From the NCBI GenBank assembly GCA_002313335.1, contig DCBC01000008.1, positions 15,995-41,808 on the forward strand: 25,814 nt of DNA. Direction: 5' to 3'. Below the pieces are notes generated by a model, which was not told the origin of the DNA, did not search any database, and worked only from the letters and a program-made list of their open reading frames with translations. The position numbers and the translations under genes were made by a program. Below, in pieces: positions 16,703 through 24,615 of this stretch (the stretch's first letter is position 1; each line of letters starts with the position of its first letter). The DNA comes from Porticoccaceae bacterium UBA1117. GTDB taxonomy: Bacteria > Pseudomonadota > Gammaproteobacteria > Pseudomonadales > Porticoccaceae.

Positions 16703-17962
16703 ATGGGTATCTTAGCTTTTGGCATCAATCATAAATCGGCTTCTGTGGATCTTCGCGGGAAAATCGCGTTCGCCCCTGAAATAGTAGTTCAGGTCTTACA
16801 GGACGCTCGCTCGATTCTGAATGTTCAAGAAATAGCATTATTGTCGACATGTAACCGTACCGAAATCTATTTATGTGGTGATACCACCGACCTACAGCTT
16901 TTGACTTGGCTGTCAATGATCAAAGGCGTTGAACTCAGCCAGTTGCAAAGTTGTTATTATTGTCATCGAGATGAACAGGCGATCACTCATATGATGCGTG
17001 TTGCGGGGGGTTTGGATTCCCTAATACTGGGGGAACCGCAAATATTTGGTCAAATAAAGTCGGCTTATTCTGTGGGTCGTGAAGCCGGCACTGTATCGAC
17101 GTTTCTCAATCAGGCGTTTCAGCAGGCATTTTCAGCGGCAAAGCGTGTTCGCTCTGAGACAGCGATTGGTAAAAATCCAGTTTCGGTCGCCTATGCCTCG
17201 GTTAGTTTGGCCGCGCAGATTTTCACCGATTTAAAAGACGCTCACGCCTTGCTAATTGGTGCTGGGGAAACTATTGATTTGGTAGCAAAGCATCTACGAG
17301 ACCAACATGTTGGCAAAATAACGGTGGCTAATAGAACCTTAAGTCGCGCCCAGGAGCTCGCTGAAGTCTATTCTGCAGATGCCATTTTGCTGGCTGATAT
17401 TCCGGACTTTTTACCGTATGCAGATATTATTATTTCATCGACGGCCAGTCAGTTGCCGATTCTAGGTAAGGGTGCGGTTGAATCAGCGTTAAAAAAACGT
17501 AAATTCAAGCCTTTCTTTATGGTTGATATTGCAGTCCCCAGAGATATTGAGGCTGAGGTGGAAGAGCTTGCAGATGTCTATTTGTACACAGTTGATGATC
17601 TTGAGGAAGTTGTACAAGACAACATGAGAGCTCGAAGTAGTGCTGCAGATTTAGCGCTTGAAATAATCAACCAAGAAGTTAAAAGCTGGGTAAAACAGCA
17701 CCGTGCATTGGCGGCTGTAGATACAATAAGGGCTTTCCGTAATAGTGCAGAGTTGATCCGCGATGCTGAAATAGACAAAGCAATGACATCATTACAGCAG
17801 GGAAAGGATTCGGCTAATGTGATTAATACCTTAGCTCGCAATCTGACCAACAAACTGCTTCATAAACCGACTACTCAACTTAAAAAGGCCGGAGAAGAAG
17901 GTCGAGACGATGCTATTAATGTTGCCAATGAGTTGTTTGATCTGACCCATAAAAAGCATTAG
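16703..17962 (+). CDS. hemA: Glutamyl-tRNA reductase
   Basis: HemA reduces glutamyl-tRNA(Glu) with NADPH to glutamate-1-semialdehyde, the first committed step of C5-pathway tetrapyrrole synthesis. The 419-residue length is standard. The N-terminal catalytic domain has GINHKSASVDLR and the nucleophile Cys50 in STCNRTEIY; GGLDSLILGEPQIFGQIKSA follows. The NADPH-binding domain (about 180-310) includes LLIGAGETIDLVAKHL and VANRTLSRAQELA, and the helical dimerisation domain closes the protein with NLTNKLLHKPTTQLK. The N-terminus has no obvious Lys-Lys degradation tag of the E. coli kind. The ribosome site at the ATG is weak. prfA follows 52 bp downstream, and the hemA-prfA-prmC order is conserved in gammaproteobacteria. 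Confidence 0.98.
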   Translation: MGILAFGINHKSASVDLRGKIAFAPEIVVQVLQDARSILNVQEIALLSTCNRTEIYLCGDTTDLQLLTWLSMIKGVELSQLQSCYYCHRDEQAITHMMRVAGGLDSLILGEPQIFGQIKSAYSVGREAGTVSTFLNQAFQQAFSAAKRVRSETAIGKNPVSVAYASVSLAAQIFTDLKDAHALLIGAGETIDLVAKHLRDQHVGKITVANRTLSRAQELAEVYSADAILLADIPDFLPYADIIISSTASQLPILGKGAVESALKKRKFKPFFMVDIAVPRDIEAEVEELADVYLYTVDDLEEVVQDNMRARSSAADLALEIINQEVKSWVKQHRALAAVDTIRAFRNSAELIRDAEIDKAMTSLQQGKDSANVINTLARNLTNKLLHKPTTQLKKAGEEGRDDAINVANELFDLTHKKH

Positions 17963-18014
17963 CCAGTTTCTCCTAATACTTAATTCACGAAAATAACCTA
18001 GGCTTTAAATCTGC

Positions 18015-19097
18015 ATGAAAGCATCAATTTTGGGTAAGTTAGATCTGCTCGCGGAACGCTATGAGGAAGTCGGCGCGCTTTTGAGCGATGCTGAAATAAT
18101 CAGTGATCAAAATAAATATCGCGAGCTCTCCAAGGAGTATGCAGAGCTTGAACCTGTTGTGAAAGCCTACCAAAGTTTTCTCGAAGTATTAACAGATATC
18201 GATGAAGCAAAGCTATTACTTAAAGATCCTGATCCTGATATGCGCGCGATGGCGAATGAGGAAGTTCGCGATGGTCAGGCGCAATTAGACGCACTGGAAC
18301 TAGACTTGCAGAGATTGTTATTGCCCAAAGATCCTAATGATGGGAAAAATGTTTTTTTAGAAATTCGGGCTGGAACTGGCGGTGACGAAGCGGCTATTTT
18401 TTCGGGCGATTTGTTTCGGATGTACAGCAAGTTCGCCGAGTCAAATCGCTGGAAAGTGGAGGTGATCAGTGAGAATCAAGGTGATCATGGTGGTTATAAA
18501 GAAATTATTGTACGGATAGTCGGGCAGGGCGTTTATTCTAAGCTTAAATTTGAATCTGGTGCTCATCGGGTTCAGCGAGTTCCCGATACCGAGTCTCAAG
18601 GTAGAATACACACGTCTGCTTGCACGGTGGCTATTATGGCTGAGGCTGACGAAAAGGATGCTATTGAAATTAACAAAGGTGATCTTCGCGTAGATACCTT
18701 TCGAGCATCGGGATCTGGCGGCCAGCATGTTAACAAAACAGATTCGGCAATTCGCCTAACGCATTTACCTACCGGTTTAGTGGTTGAGTGTCAGGACGAG
18801 CGATCGCAGCATAAAAATCGTGCTAAGGCCATGTCAGTTCTGCAAGCCAGATTAACGGCAGTTCAAGATGATGCGGTAGCGAAAGAACAGTCTGATCAAC
18901 GCAAAAGTTTGGTCGGCAGCGGCGATCGCTCCGAACGTATCCGTACCTACAACTTTCCGCAGGGTCGGGTCACTGATCATCGAATTAACCTCACCCTTTA
19001 TAAATTGGGTGAAATTATGGAAGGCTCACTGAGTGAAATTGTTGAGCCGCTTGTGAATGAATTTCAGGCTGAGCAACTCGCACAGCTATCGCAATAG
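18015..19097 (+). CDS. prfA: Peptide chain release factor 1
   Basis: RF1 reads UAA and UAG stop codons and triggers peptidyl-tRNA hydrolysis. The 360-residue protein is full length. The coiled N-terminal domain covers about 1-100, domain 2 contains [22 protein letters not shown], the codon-recognition tripeptide is P190-D191-T192 in the [14 protein letters not shown] context, and the catalytic GGQ is residues 235-237 in [18 protein letters not shown]. The GGQ glutamine is the methylation target of PrmC, the product of the next gene. The ATG at 18015 has only a weak ribosome site. It follows hemA by 52 bp, so these genes are likely one transcript. The prmC frame overlaps its end if read from the ATG at 19057. 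Confidence 0.98.
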   Translation: MKASILGKLDLLAERYEEVGALLSDAEIISDQNKYRELSKEYAELEPVVKAYQSFLEVLTDIDEAKLLLKDPDPDMRAMANEEVRDGQAQLDALELDLQRLLLPKDPNDGKNVFLEIRAGTGGDEAAIFSGDLFRMYSKFAESNRWKVEVISENQGDHGGYKEIIVRIVGQGVYSKLKFESGAHRVQRVPDTESQGRIHTSACTVAIMAEADEKDAIEINKGDLRVDTFRASGSGGQHVNKTDSAIRLTHLPTGLVVECQDERSQHKNRAKAMSVLQARLTAVQDDAVAKEQSDQRKSLVGSGDRSERIRTYNFPQGRVTDHRINLTLYKLGEIMEGSLSEIVEPLVNEFQAEQLAQLSQ

Positions 19098-19968
19098 CCT
19101 AAAGGAAATAGACATTAACTCGGTTTGTAGTTTATTGAAATATGCTGATCAGTTAAAAGAGATCAGCGATACGGCAGCTTTAGATGTTGAGCTGTTGTTG
19201 AGTCACGCACTTGATGTTGATCGGGCATGGTTGAAAACTTGGCCAGAGCATGAGGTCTTATCTGCGCAGGTTAAGGTCTTCGATAGCTTATTTGCGCGCC
19301 GGCTAACCGGCGAACCTATTGCATTTATTATCGGTAGCCAAGGTTTTTGGAGCCTAGATTTAAAAGTAACTCCGCAGACACTGATTCCCCGCCCAGAAAC
19401 TGAATTACTGGTCGAGACATCGCTGGCCTTAGAATTACCTGCAGAGTGTCGGGCTATTGATCTTGGTACAGGCACTGGCGCAATTGCGCTAGCGCTGGCC
19501 AAGGAAAGACCTAACTGGCAGTTAACTGCGGTAGATTCAGAGCCGGCGGCGGTGAATCTCGCAGAATTAAATAGCCACTACTGCCAAATTGATAATGTAA
19601 TGATTTATCAAAGTGATTGGTTCAGCCAGGTACCTCTGCTGGGACGATTATCTAATTATCATTTAATTGTCAGTAATCCGCCGTATATTGAAATTGATGA
19701 CCCACATCTTACTCAAGGCGATGTGCGCTTTGAACCATCTTCAGCTCTCGTATCTGGTGTTGATGGCTTAGACGATTTAAGAGAAGTGGTTAACAGTAGC
19801 GTTAAGTATTTAGAATCACTCGGCTGGTTACTGGTTGAGCATGGCTACCAGCAGGGTAGTGCCGTCAGAGATTTGTTTGAAGCGGCAGGTTTTATCAATA
19901 TTGAAACCAAGACTGATTTCAACCAACTAGAACGCATCACCCTGGGTTGCTTGCCAGAGTCTGACTAG
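19057..19968 (+). CDS. prmC: Release factor glutamine N5-methyltransferase
   Basis: PrmC methylates the GGQ glutamine of RF1 and RF2 using S-adenosylmethionine. The protein has the N-terminal helical RF-binding domain, the TLIPRPETE linker, SAM-binding motif [14 protein letters not shown] and active-site NPPY in SNPPYIE, followed by [20 protein letters not shown] family sequence. Coordinates use the first in-frame ATG (19057, 303 residues), but this start lies inside prfA and its first 17 residues look like out-of-frame prfA translation. Alignment with E. coli PrmC begins at codon ATT 19114-19116, which has AAAGGA 7 nt upstream and would give 284 residues; a TTG at 19135 lacks a ribosome site. 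I think the AUU start is the likelier. The 3' end overlaps the convergent MATE gene by 32 bp. Confidence 0.95.
   Translation: MNFRLSNSHSYRNSLKEIDINSVCSLLKYADQLKEISDTAALDVELLLSHALDVDRAWLKTWPEHEVLSAQVKVFDSLFARRLTGEPIAFIIGSQGFWSLDLKVTPQTLIPRPETELLVETSLALELPAECRAIDLGTGTGAIALALAKERPNWQLTAVDSEPAAVNLAELNSHYCQIDNVMIYQSDWFSQVPLLGRLSNYHLIVSNPPYIEIDDPHLTQGDVRFEPSSALVSGVDGLDDLREVVNSSVKYLESLGWLLVEHGYQQGSAVRDLFEAAGFINIETKTDFNQLERITLGCLPESD
19101..19116 (+). promoter_or_regulatory. Ribosome site and candidate ATT start of prmC
   Basis: AAAGGA (19101-19106), directly after the prfA stop, precedes the in-frame ATT (19114-19116) by 7 nt. No ATG, GTG or CTG lies in frame between the prfA stop and the point where PrmC homology begins. 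AUU initiation is known for infC and pcnB in E. coli. Confidence 0.5.
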
Positions 19969-21361
19969 CCGAGTGAATTTCTGCTTTGGAGACTAAATTC
20001 CAACGTATTAACAAGCATGTAGCCGCTATGCTGGCGGCAATAACTGTACCTATCCAGAATCCGTAAACGCCCAGCGGTGGCCCCCAAAAATCAGTTAATG
20101 CAAGACTGTAGGCAATGGGAAAGGCGATGACCCAAAATGCAACTACCTGAATAACCAATGGTACTCTGGTATCTTTATAGCCTCTAAGAGCGCCGCTGCA
20201 AGCCATTTGTAAGCAATCAACAGCCCCTAAGGCTGCCGCAAAAAAGAACAAATTAGCGGTAATTAACTGCACGTCGATGTTTGAAGTAAATAACATAGCA
20301 ATATCATGACGGAAGACTATTTTTGCCAGACTCATTATCAAACCAAGCATTAATACTAACTTAAAACCAGCAAGACAAAAGACTCTAGCCTCCGCTGGGT
20401 TGCCACTACCTTGTGCGTGGGAAACTTTAATAGTGAGTGCCTGAGCAAGTCCCAGCGGCACCATGAAAGCCAGAGAGTCGATATTAATAGCGATAGCGTG
20501 AGCACCAACAACCTCAGCGCCAAGGTGAGCAATCATAAATGGAATGACCGCAAAAAAACTAAACTCAGCGGCAATGTTTAGAGCAATGGGAATTCCCAGG
20601 CGAAGAGTGTCGGCAAGGCTGGAGAGATTGGGTAAGGCGAAGTTCTGGTAAAGATTAACCGTCCTCATGGTTTTAGAGCGTCGACCATAAATGGCCATGC
20701 AAGATAGTAAAAAAATCATCACAACTACCGTTGCCCAAGCTGCGCCAACTCCACCCAGCTGGGGTAAACCAAAATGACCAAATACCAGAGCATAATCAAG
20801 AATCCCATTGAGGATAAATGCCGCGCTATTGAATACCAGCACGGGGCGAGTATCACCCATACCTTCAAAAGTCGTACGAAAAGCAAAGAAGGCAGGAAAC
20901 ATAAAGCCAGTAATCACAAAGGGATACAGGTAGCCTCTAGCAATTTGATAAACGCGGTCTGAGACGTCCAGATAACTAAGCGCATATATGCCTGCCAGCA
21001 CCGCTCCGACCACTACCAAGCCTATGGGTAAAGCCAGCCACAATGCTTGCTGGAATTGAAAGCGCACTCGATCAAACTGTCGAGCACCCCAAAAATTACC
21101 AATAATCGGGCTGTTGGCAATCATAATGCCAATCACCATTAGATTAATGAGCGACCAGACACTACCGCCTAATTGAAGTGCAGCCAGCGTGTCTGCATCT
21201 ACTTGTCCGGCGATATAAATATCTGTCACTGTCATACCGACTACAGCAATTTGACCCATAATTAAGGGGGCGGCAAGGCGCATAAGAGACCGCGCATTAT
21301 CGGCGAATCTTGGCTTTTTTACCCCGGTCAAAGGCTCATCTGAGATAGGTGCTACCGACAT
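19937..21361 (-). CDS. MATE-family multidrug/metabolite exporter
   Basis: This 474-residue inner-membrane protein has twelve predicted helices in two MATE repeats (about 20-240 and 250-455), as in NorM, which exports cationic drugs in exchange for Na+ or H+. Recognisable segments are SLMRLAAPLIMGQIAVVGMTVTDIYIAG in repeat 1 (quoted in part: APLIMGQIAVVGMTV) and LRLGIPIALNIAAEFSFFAV plus GAHAIAINIDSLAFMVPLGLAQA in repeat 2 (key parts GIPIALN and MVPLGLAQA). The substrate is unknown. The ATG at 21361 has at most a weak ribosome site. It runs tail-to-tail with prmC, sharing 32 bp, and is divergent from rhlB across about 196 bp. Confidence 0.9.
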   Translation of the reverse strand: MSVAPISDEPLTGVKKPRFADNARSLMRLAAPLIMGQIAVVGMTVTDIYIAGQVDADTLAALQLGGSVWSLINLMVIGIMIANSPIIGNFWGARQFDRVRFQFQQALWLALPIGLVVVGAVLAGIYALSYLDVSDRVYQIARGYLYPFVITGFMFPAFFAFRTTFEGMGDTRPVLVFNSAAFILNGILDYALVFGHFGLPQLGGVGAAWATVVVMIFLLSCMAIYGRRSKTMRTVNLYQNFALPNLSSLADTLRLGIPIALNIAAEFSFFAVIPFMIAHLGAEVVGAHAIAINIDSLAFMVPLGLAQALTIKVSHAQGSGNPAEARVFCLAGFKLVLMLGLIMSLAKIVFRHDIAMLFTSNIDVQLITANLFFFAAALGAVDCLQMACSGALRGYKDTRVPLVIQVVAFWVIAFPIAYSLALTDFWGPPLGVYGFWIGTVIAASIAATCLLIRWNLVSKAEIHSASQTLASNPG

Positions 21362-21484
21362 AAAACTGTCTTTAAATTAGGAGTTTCTAGTGTCCTTGAA
21401 TAGCTCGTTCAAAGAAAGAAAAATTTACTATGCTTGAGTGTTACAACCCTCATCTATTATTTTCAACGAGCAAGGTACAATTCT

Positions 21485-21510
21485 GCTACACTCCGCGCCC
21501 AAGAAGGGCG
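21485..21510 (+). promoter_or_regulatory. Extended -10 and leader hairpin upstream of rhlB
   Basis: TGCTACACT (21484 region to 21492) fits an extended -10 promoter, with a second -10-like TACAAT at 21476-21481. CGCCC (21496-21500) and GGGCG (21506-21510) form a perfect hairpin with a 5-nt loop, about 48 nt before the rhlB start. It is not followed by a T-tract, so it is more likely a leader structure than a terminator. Confidence 0.3.
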
Positions 21511-21557
21511 TTGAAAATCTCATCTGCCACTCCTTTAATTTTTGATAACCAACCTGC

Positions 21558-22976
21558 GTGATTAAATTGACTGAAGAAACTACTGCCCCATCTGCCGACA
21601 CTAATTCTGTAGCCGTTGAAGCGCCGAAAAAGAAACCGGCCGCAAGCAGAAACGGACGTAATACCAAACCTTGGGATATATCCAACTTTAAGGTTGAGCC
21701 TCAAGAAGGTAAGGCGAGATTCCACGACTTTGATTTGCCACCGCAGCTTATGCGCGGTATTCAAGATGCTGGGTTTGAGTTTTGTACGCCCATTCAGGCG
21801 GCTTCATTGCCTCATACTCTCAACGGCCATGATATCGTTGGTAAAGCGCAAACAGGTACAGGTAAAACTGCCGCATTTCTAATCAACATCATTACTGATT
21901 TAATTAACCACCCGGTAGACGACGAACGGTTTGTCGGTGAAGCCAGAACTTTAATTTTGGCCCCAACTCGTGAACTTGCTATTCAGATTGGTGATGATGC
22001 GACGCAACTGTTGAAGCATACCGGTTTAACTGCGCATACATTGGTTGGCGGCATGGACTATGGCAAACAACTGCAAAAAATGAAAAAGTATGACTGTGAT
22101 ATTTTGGTAGGCACGCCGGGCAGATTGCTGGACTTTGCGAACAATCGAGATATTTATCTTGATCGTGTTGAAGTGCTGGTAATAGATGAAGCTGATCGAA
22201 TGCTTGATATGGGATTTATTCCTCAGGTTCGACGTTTAGTAAACTTGACGCCAAAGCGTGAAGATCGTCAGTCACTGCTGTTTTCAGCCACCTTTACTCC
22301 AGAAGTATTGCGCCTATCTGAAACGTGGACAGATAAGCCAGTCACTGTAGAAGTGGGTGCCGAACGAGTTGCTACGGACACTGTTGATCAACAAATATTG
22401 ATTACCACGGCTAAAGAAAAATTTACGGTCTTAAACAATTTACTGTTGGGTGACAATGTTGATAGCGTCATGATCTTTGCTAATCGTCGAGATATTTGCC
22501 GCACCCTTCATGAGAAACTTAAAAAGCAGGGTTTTAAAGTAGGTATTTTGTCCGGTGAGATACCTCAGAACCGCCGCATGAAAGCGCTAGACTCATTTAA
22601 GTCTGGTGCGTTAAAAGTTATGGTTGCAACTGATGTTGCAGGGCGTGGCATTCATGTAGACGGTGTTAGCCATGTTATTAATTATACCTTGCCAGAGGAG
22701 CCTGAAGATTACGTGCATCGCATTGGCCGCACAGGTCGAGCGGGTAAGACGGGCATATCAATTAGCTTTGCCTGCGAAGACGATGCTTTTCTACTAGAGC
22801 CCATCGAAAAGCTATTAGACATGAAATTGCCGTGCACTATGCCCGAAGAGCATCTTATCCGACCAGTGGTAGCCCCAAGACCACCTGCTAAGAAAAAGTC
22901 GGTTATTGCGCCGAAAGCGGAAGAGCCTACAACTGATGTACCTAAAGCAGATATGTCAGAAGAAACCACACCCTAG
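21558..22976 (+). CDS. rhlB: DEAD-box ATP-dependent RNA helicase RhlB
   Basis: RhlB unwinds structured RNA and is the helicase of the RNase E degradosome in gammaproteobacteria. The 472-residue protein has a basic, low-complexity N-terminal extension (1-40) and two RecA-like domains. The Q motif is in FEFCTPIQAASLP, then Walker A AQTGTGKT, PTRELAIQ, GTPGRLLDF, DEADRMLD and SAT; the second domain has VATDVAGRGIH and HRIGRTGRAGKTG. The WDISNFKVEPQEGKARFHDF lead-in and the MPEEHL tail match Pseudomonas RhlB. Initiation is at GTG 21558 because an in-frame TAA lies 12 nt upstream and no ATG is available; no ribosome site is evident. The stop overlaps that of the convergent cysZ in a shared CTAG. 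Confidence 0.94.
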   Translation: MIKLTEETTAPSADTNSVAVEAPKKKPAASRNGRNTKPWDISNFKVEPQEGKARFHDFDLPPQLMRGIQDAGFEFCTPIQAASLPHTLNGHDIVGKAQTGTGKTAAFLINIITDLINHPVDDERFVGEARTLILAPTRELAIQIGDDATQLLKHTGLTAHTLVGGMDYGKQLQKMKKYDCDILVGTPGRLLDFANNRDIYLDRVEVLVIDEADRMLDMGFIPQVRRLVNLTPKREDRQSLLFSATFTPEVLRLSETWTDKPVTVEVGAERVATDTVDQQILITTAKEKFTVLNNLLLGDNVDSVMIFANRRDICRTLHEKLKKQGFKVGILSGEIPQNRRMKALDSFKSGALKVMVATDVAGRGIHVDGVSHVINYTLPEEPEDYVHRIGRTGRAGKTGISISFACEDDAFLLEPIEKLLDMKLPCTMPEEHLIRPVVAPRPPAKKKSVIAPKAEEPTTDVPKADMSEETTP

Positions 22977-23686
22977 ATAACGTCATTATGTTGCCGGCAC
23001 CATAGTAGGCTGCCGGCGACGACAGACGCCGGCAACATCAAAAGGTTCAACAGCGGAATGGCCGAGGCCAGCATTGCACTAGCACCGAACCCCATTGAAT
23101 TTAAGCGATTTCCACTGACTTTTTCACGCAATTCCAAAAATGTAACGCCTTGGCTATCTGCGGCATAATCTAAATATTGAAGACACAAACACCACGCCGC
23201 CCAGGTACCTGCAATTATCGGTGCAAGCAGGTTTGCAACTGGTATAAAACTTAGTATTACAGTCGCGATGCCAATAACCAATGTTCTTGGCAAAAAATAG
23301 CGAATTAACTGAAGTTCTCGAACTACACTATTCCATGCTCCGCTAATTAACCCTTCTTCAGTTAACACAATACTGTTGTTGGCTGCTTCTGCGGCAATCA
23401 CCCTTTTAGCAATCACTCCGTAAAACGGTGAGCCAATAAGGTTAGCTAAAATAGTGAAGGTAAAGGCATAAATAGCGAGCGCCAAAATCGCAAATAAAAG
23501 CCAAATGATCCATGCTAGCCACTGTAACCATTCTGGCACTGAAGTGGTAATAGTGGTAATCCAGTTTTGAAGCCAGCTGGCTACAAAACCTGTTGCCGAG
23601 GCAAACAGGACAATATTAATCAGCAGTGGAATTAGAACTAACCAACGAATATCTCGTCGCCAGAGTATCCTCAAGCCCTCAAGCAT
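22973..23686 (-). CDS. cysZ: Sulfate permease CysZ
   Basis: CysZ imports sulfate across the inner membrane for cysteine synthesis. The protein has a strongly hydrophobic pattern with helices at about 15-40 and 55-90 and re-entrant segments further on. Family landmarks are RWLVLIPLLINIVLF, SVPEWLQWLAWIIW, LIGSPFYGVIAKRV, the WYLPR-like YFLPRTLVIGI and YLDYAADS in place of YCDYPFDN. Coordinates use the ATG at 23686 (237 residues), which has no ribosome site and cuts off the family-conserved residues GPSL before it. The frame is open upstream with no NTG codon. ATT at 23735-23737, with AGAGGA 7 nt upstream, gives 254 residues, like E. coli CysZ (253), and is my preferred start. The 3' end contains a perfect 11-bp inverted repeat. 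Confidence 0.9.
   Translation of the reverse strand: MLEGLRILWRRDIRWLVLIPLLINIVLFASATGFVASWLQNWITTITTSVPEWLQWLAWIIWLLFAILALAIYAFTFTILANLIGSPFYGVIAKRVIAAEAANNSIVLTEEGLISGAWNSVVRELQLIRYFLPRTLVIGIATVILSFIPVANLLAPIIAGTWAAWCLCLQYLDYAADSQGVTFLELREKVSGNRLNSMGFGASAMLASAIPLLNLLMLPASVVAGSLLWCRQHNDVI
22988..23038. repeat. 11-bp perfect inverted repeat in the cysZ 3' end
   Basis: ATGTTGCCGGC (22988-22998) and GCCGGCAACAT (23028-23038) are exact inverted copies 29 bp apart. A third GCCGGC lies between them at 23012-23017. The repeat is inside cysZ codons and begins 12 bp beyond the rhlB stop, so it would also form in rhlB read-through RNA. No T-tract follows on either strand, so it is not a classical intrinsic terminator; an RNA 3'-end stabiliser is possible. 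Confidence 0.6.
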
Positions 23687-23734
23687 AAGTGAAGGACCGT
23701 CGGTGACTACATTTATAATAGTTGGCTGTTTTTT

Positions 23735-23750
23735 AATGATAATGTCCTCT
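23735..23750 (-). promoter_or_regulatory. Ribosome site and candidate ATT start of cysZ
   Basis: On the minus strand AGAGGA (23745-23750) precedes the in-frame ATT (23735-23737) by 7 nt. The frame runs without a stop into the recognised cysZ sequence and adds 17 residues. No in-frame ATG, GTG, TTG or CTG occurs between the upstream TAG at 23789-23791 and the ATG at 23686. Confidence 0.5.
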
Positions 23751-23791
23751 AAAATTTCACAGCTAATAGTAAGAGTGAGGATTAGGCGCTA

Positions 23792-24001
23792 AATTTTTGA
23801 GCCACGACAGAAAAGATATGCCAATCATTAGTGCTATCTTGTTCGTCGATGTTAGAGATTTTATGTTCGAAAAATAGTCTCTGACCTACCGTTTATCAAA
23901 TGCTAACGCACCAGCCCAAATCGCATGCTTCCTTTAGTCTTTCTGAACCATGGAATTTTCAATACCTAAAAAGGAACCGCTGAAAATACCACCATCATCT
24001 A
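23792..24001. other. Intergenic DNA between cysZ and smpB
   Basis: About 210 bp with no convincing gene, tRNA or strong hairpin. I looked for ssrA (tmRNA), which often neighbours smpB, and see no tRNA-like ends. The cysZ promoter should lie here; I cannot assign it confidently. Confidence 0.4.
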
Positions 24002-24478
24002 CTACCCAGAGTGGCGCATTAGGCGTTGCTTTTGGCGATTCCAGTCGCGTTCTTTGTCGTCCATGCGTTTATCGTAGCTGGCCTTACCTTTCGCCAGTGC
24101 GATCTCACATTTAATGAGGTGATTTTTCCAGTAAAGCGCAGTACATACTGCGGTATGACCCTTTTGGTTGACGCCTTCTTCAAGCTTCTGTAGTTCTCGA
24201 TGATTGAGTAACAACTTGCGTGTGCGCTTAGCGTCCGTCACAAAGTGGGTTGATGCCGATAGTAATGGAGTGATGTTAGTACCAATTAACCATGCTTCAC
24301 CATCTCGGACAAATACATAAGTATCGGTAAGGTTCACTTTACTTTCGCGCAAGCTTTTAACTTCCCAGCCGAGCAGCACCAGCCCCGCCTCGAATTTCTC
24401 TTCGATGAAGTAGTCATGCTTGACCTTTTTGTTCAGCGCAATTGTGCTTGAGGGCTGTTTTGGTTTCTTTTTTGTCAT
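24002..24478 (-). CDS. smpB: SsrA-binding protein SmpB
   Basis: SmpB binds tmRNA and brings it to stalled ribosomes, where trans-translation tags the incomplete peptide for degradation. The 158-residue protein is standard length. It has the beta-barrel core motifs [40 protein letters not shown] and [11 protein letters not shown] (HRELKKL in most members), and ends with the basic tail [19 protein letters not shown] that inserts in the mRNA channel. The start is ATG 24478; no strong ribosome site is visible. It is divergent from the sodium symporter across 137 bp. The gene for its RNA partner, ssrA, is not in the window. Confidence 0.97.
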   Translation of the reverse strand: MTKKKPKQPSSTIALNKKVKHDYFIEEKFEAGLVLLGWEVKSLRESKVNLTDTYVFVRDGEAWLIGTNITPLLSASTHFVTDAKRTRKLLLNHRELQKLEEGVNQKGHTAVCTALYWKNHLIKCEIALAKGKASYDKRMDDKERDWNRQKQRLMRHSG

Positions 24479-24530
24479 CAGTCGATTATACGTGGCACTG
24501 CGTGTTTTTCATCAATTATTGCTAATTGCT

Positions 24531-24560
24531 TTGACAATCGAAATACATTGACCATTTATT
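24531..24560 (+). promoter_or_regulatory. Possible promoter of the NSS symporter gene
   Basis: A perfect -35 hexamer TTGACA (24531-24536) stands 18 nt before TTTATT (24555-24560), a 4-of-6 match to the -10 consensus, about 56 nt ahead of the start codon. Confidence 0.35.
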
Positions 24561-24615
24561 AGATACTTAGTCTTCGAATGAGTACAATTTGACCTAAATT
24601 ATTGGAGAAAATTAT

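Noticed and set aside
18582..18590. RF1 codon-recognition tripeptide reads P-D-T instead of the E. coli P-A-T
   Set aside because: The motif is PxT across bacteria and the middle residue varies, so this does not imply altered stop-codon reading.
23792..24001. Possible ssrA (tmRNA) next to smpB
   Set aside because: No tRNA-like acceptor or T-arm ends and no tag-peptide frame are visible, and the space is too short.
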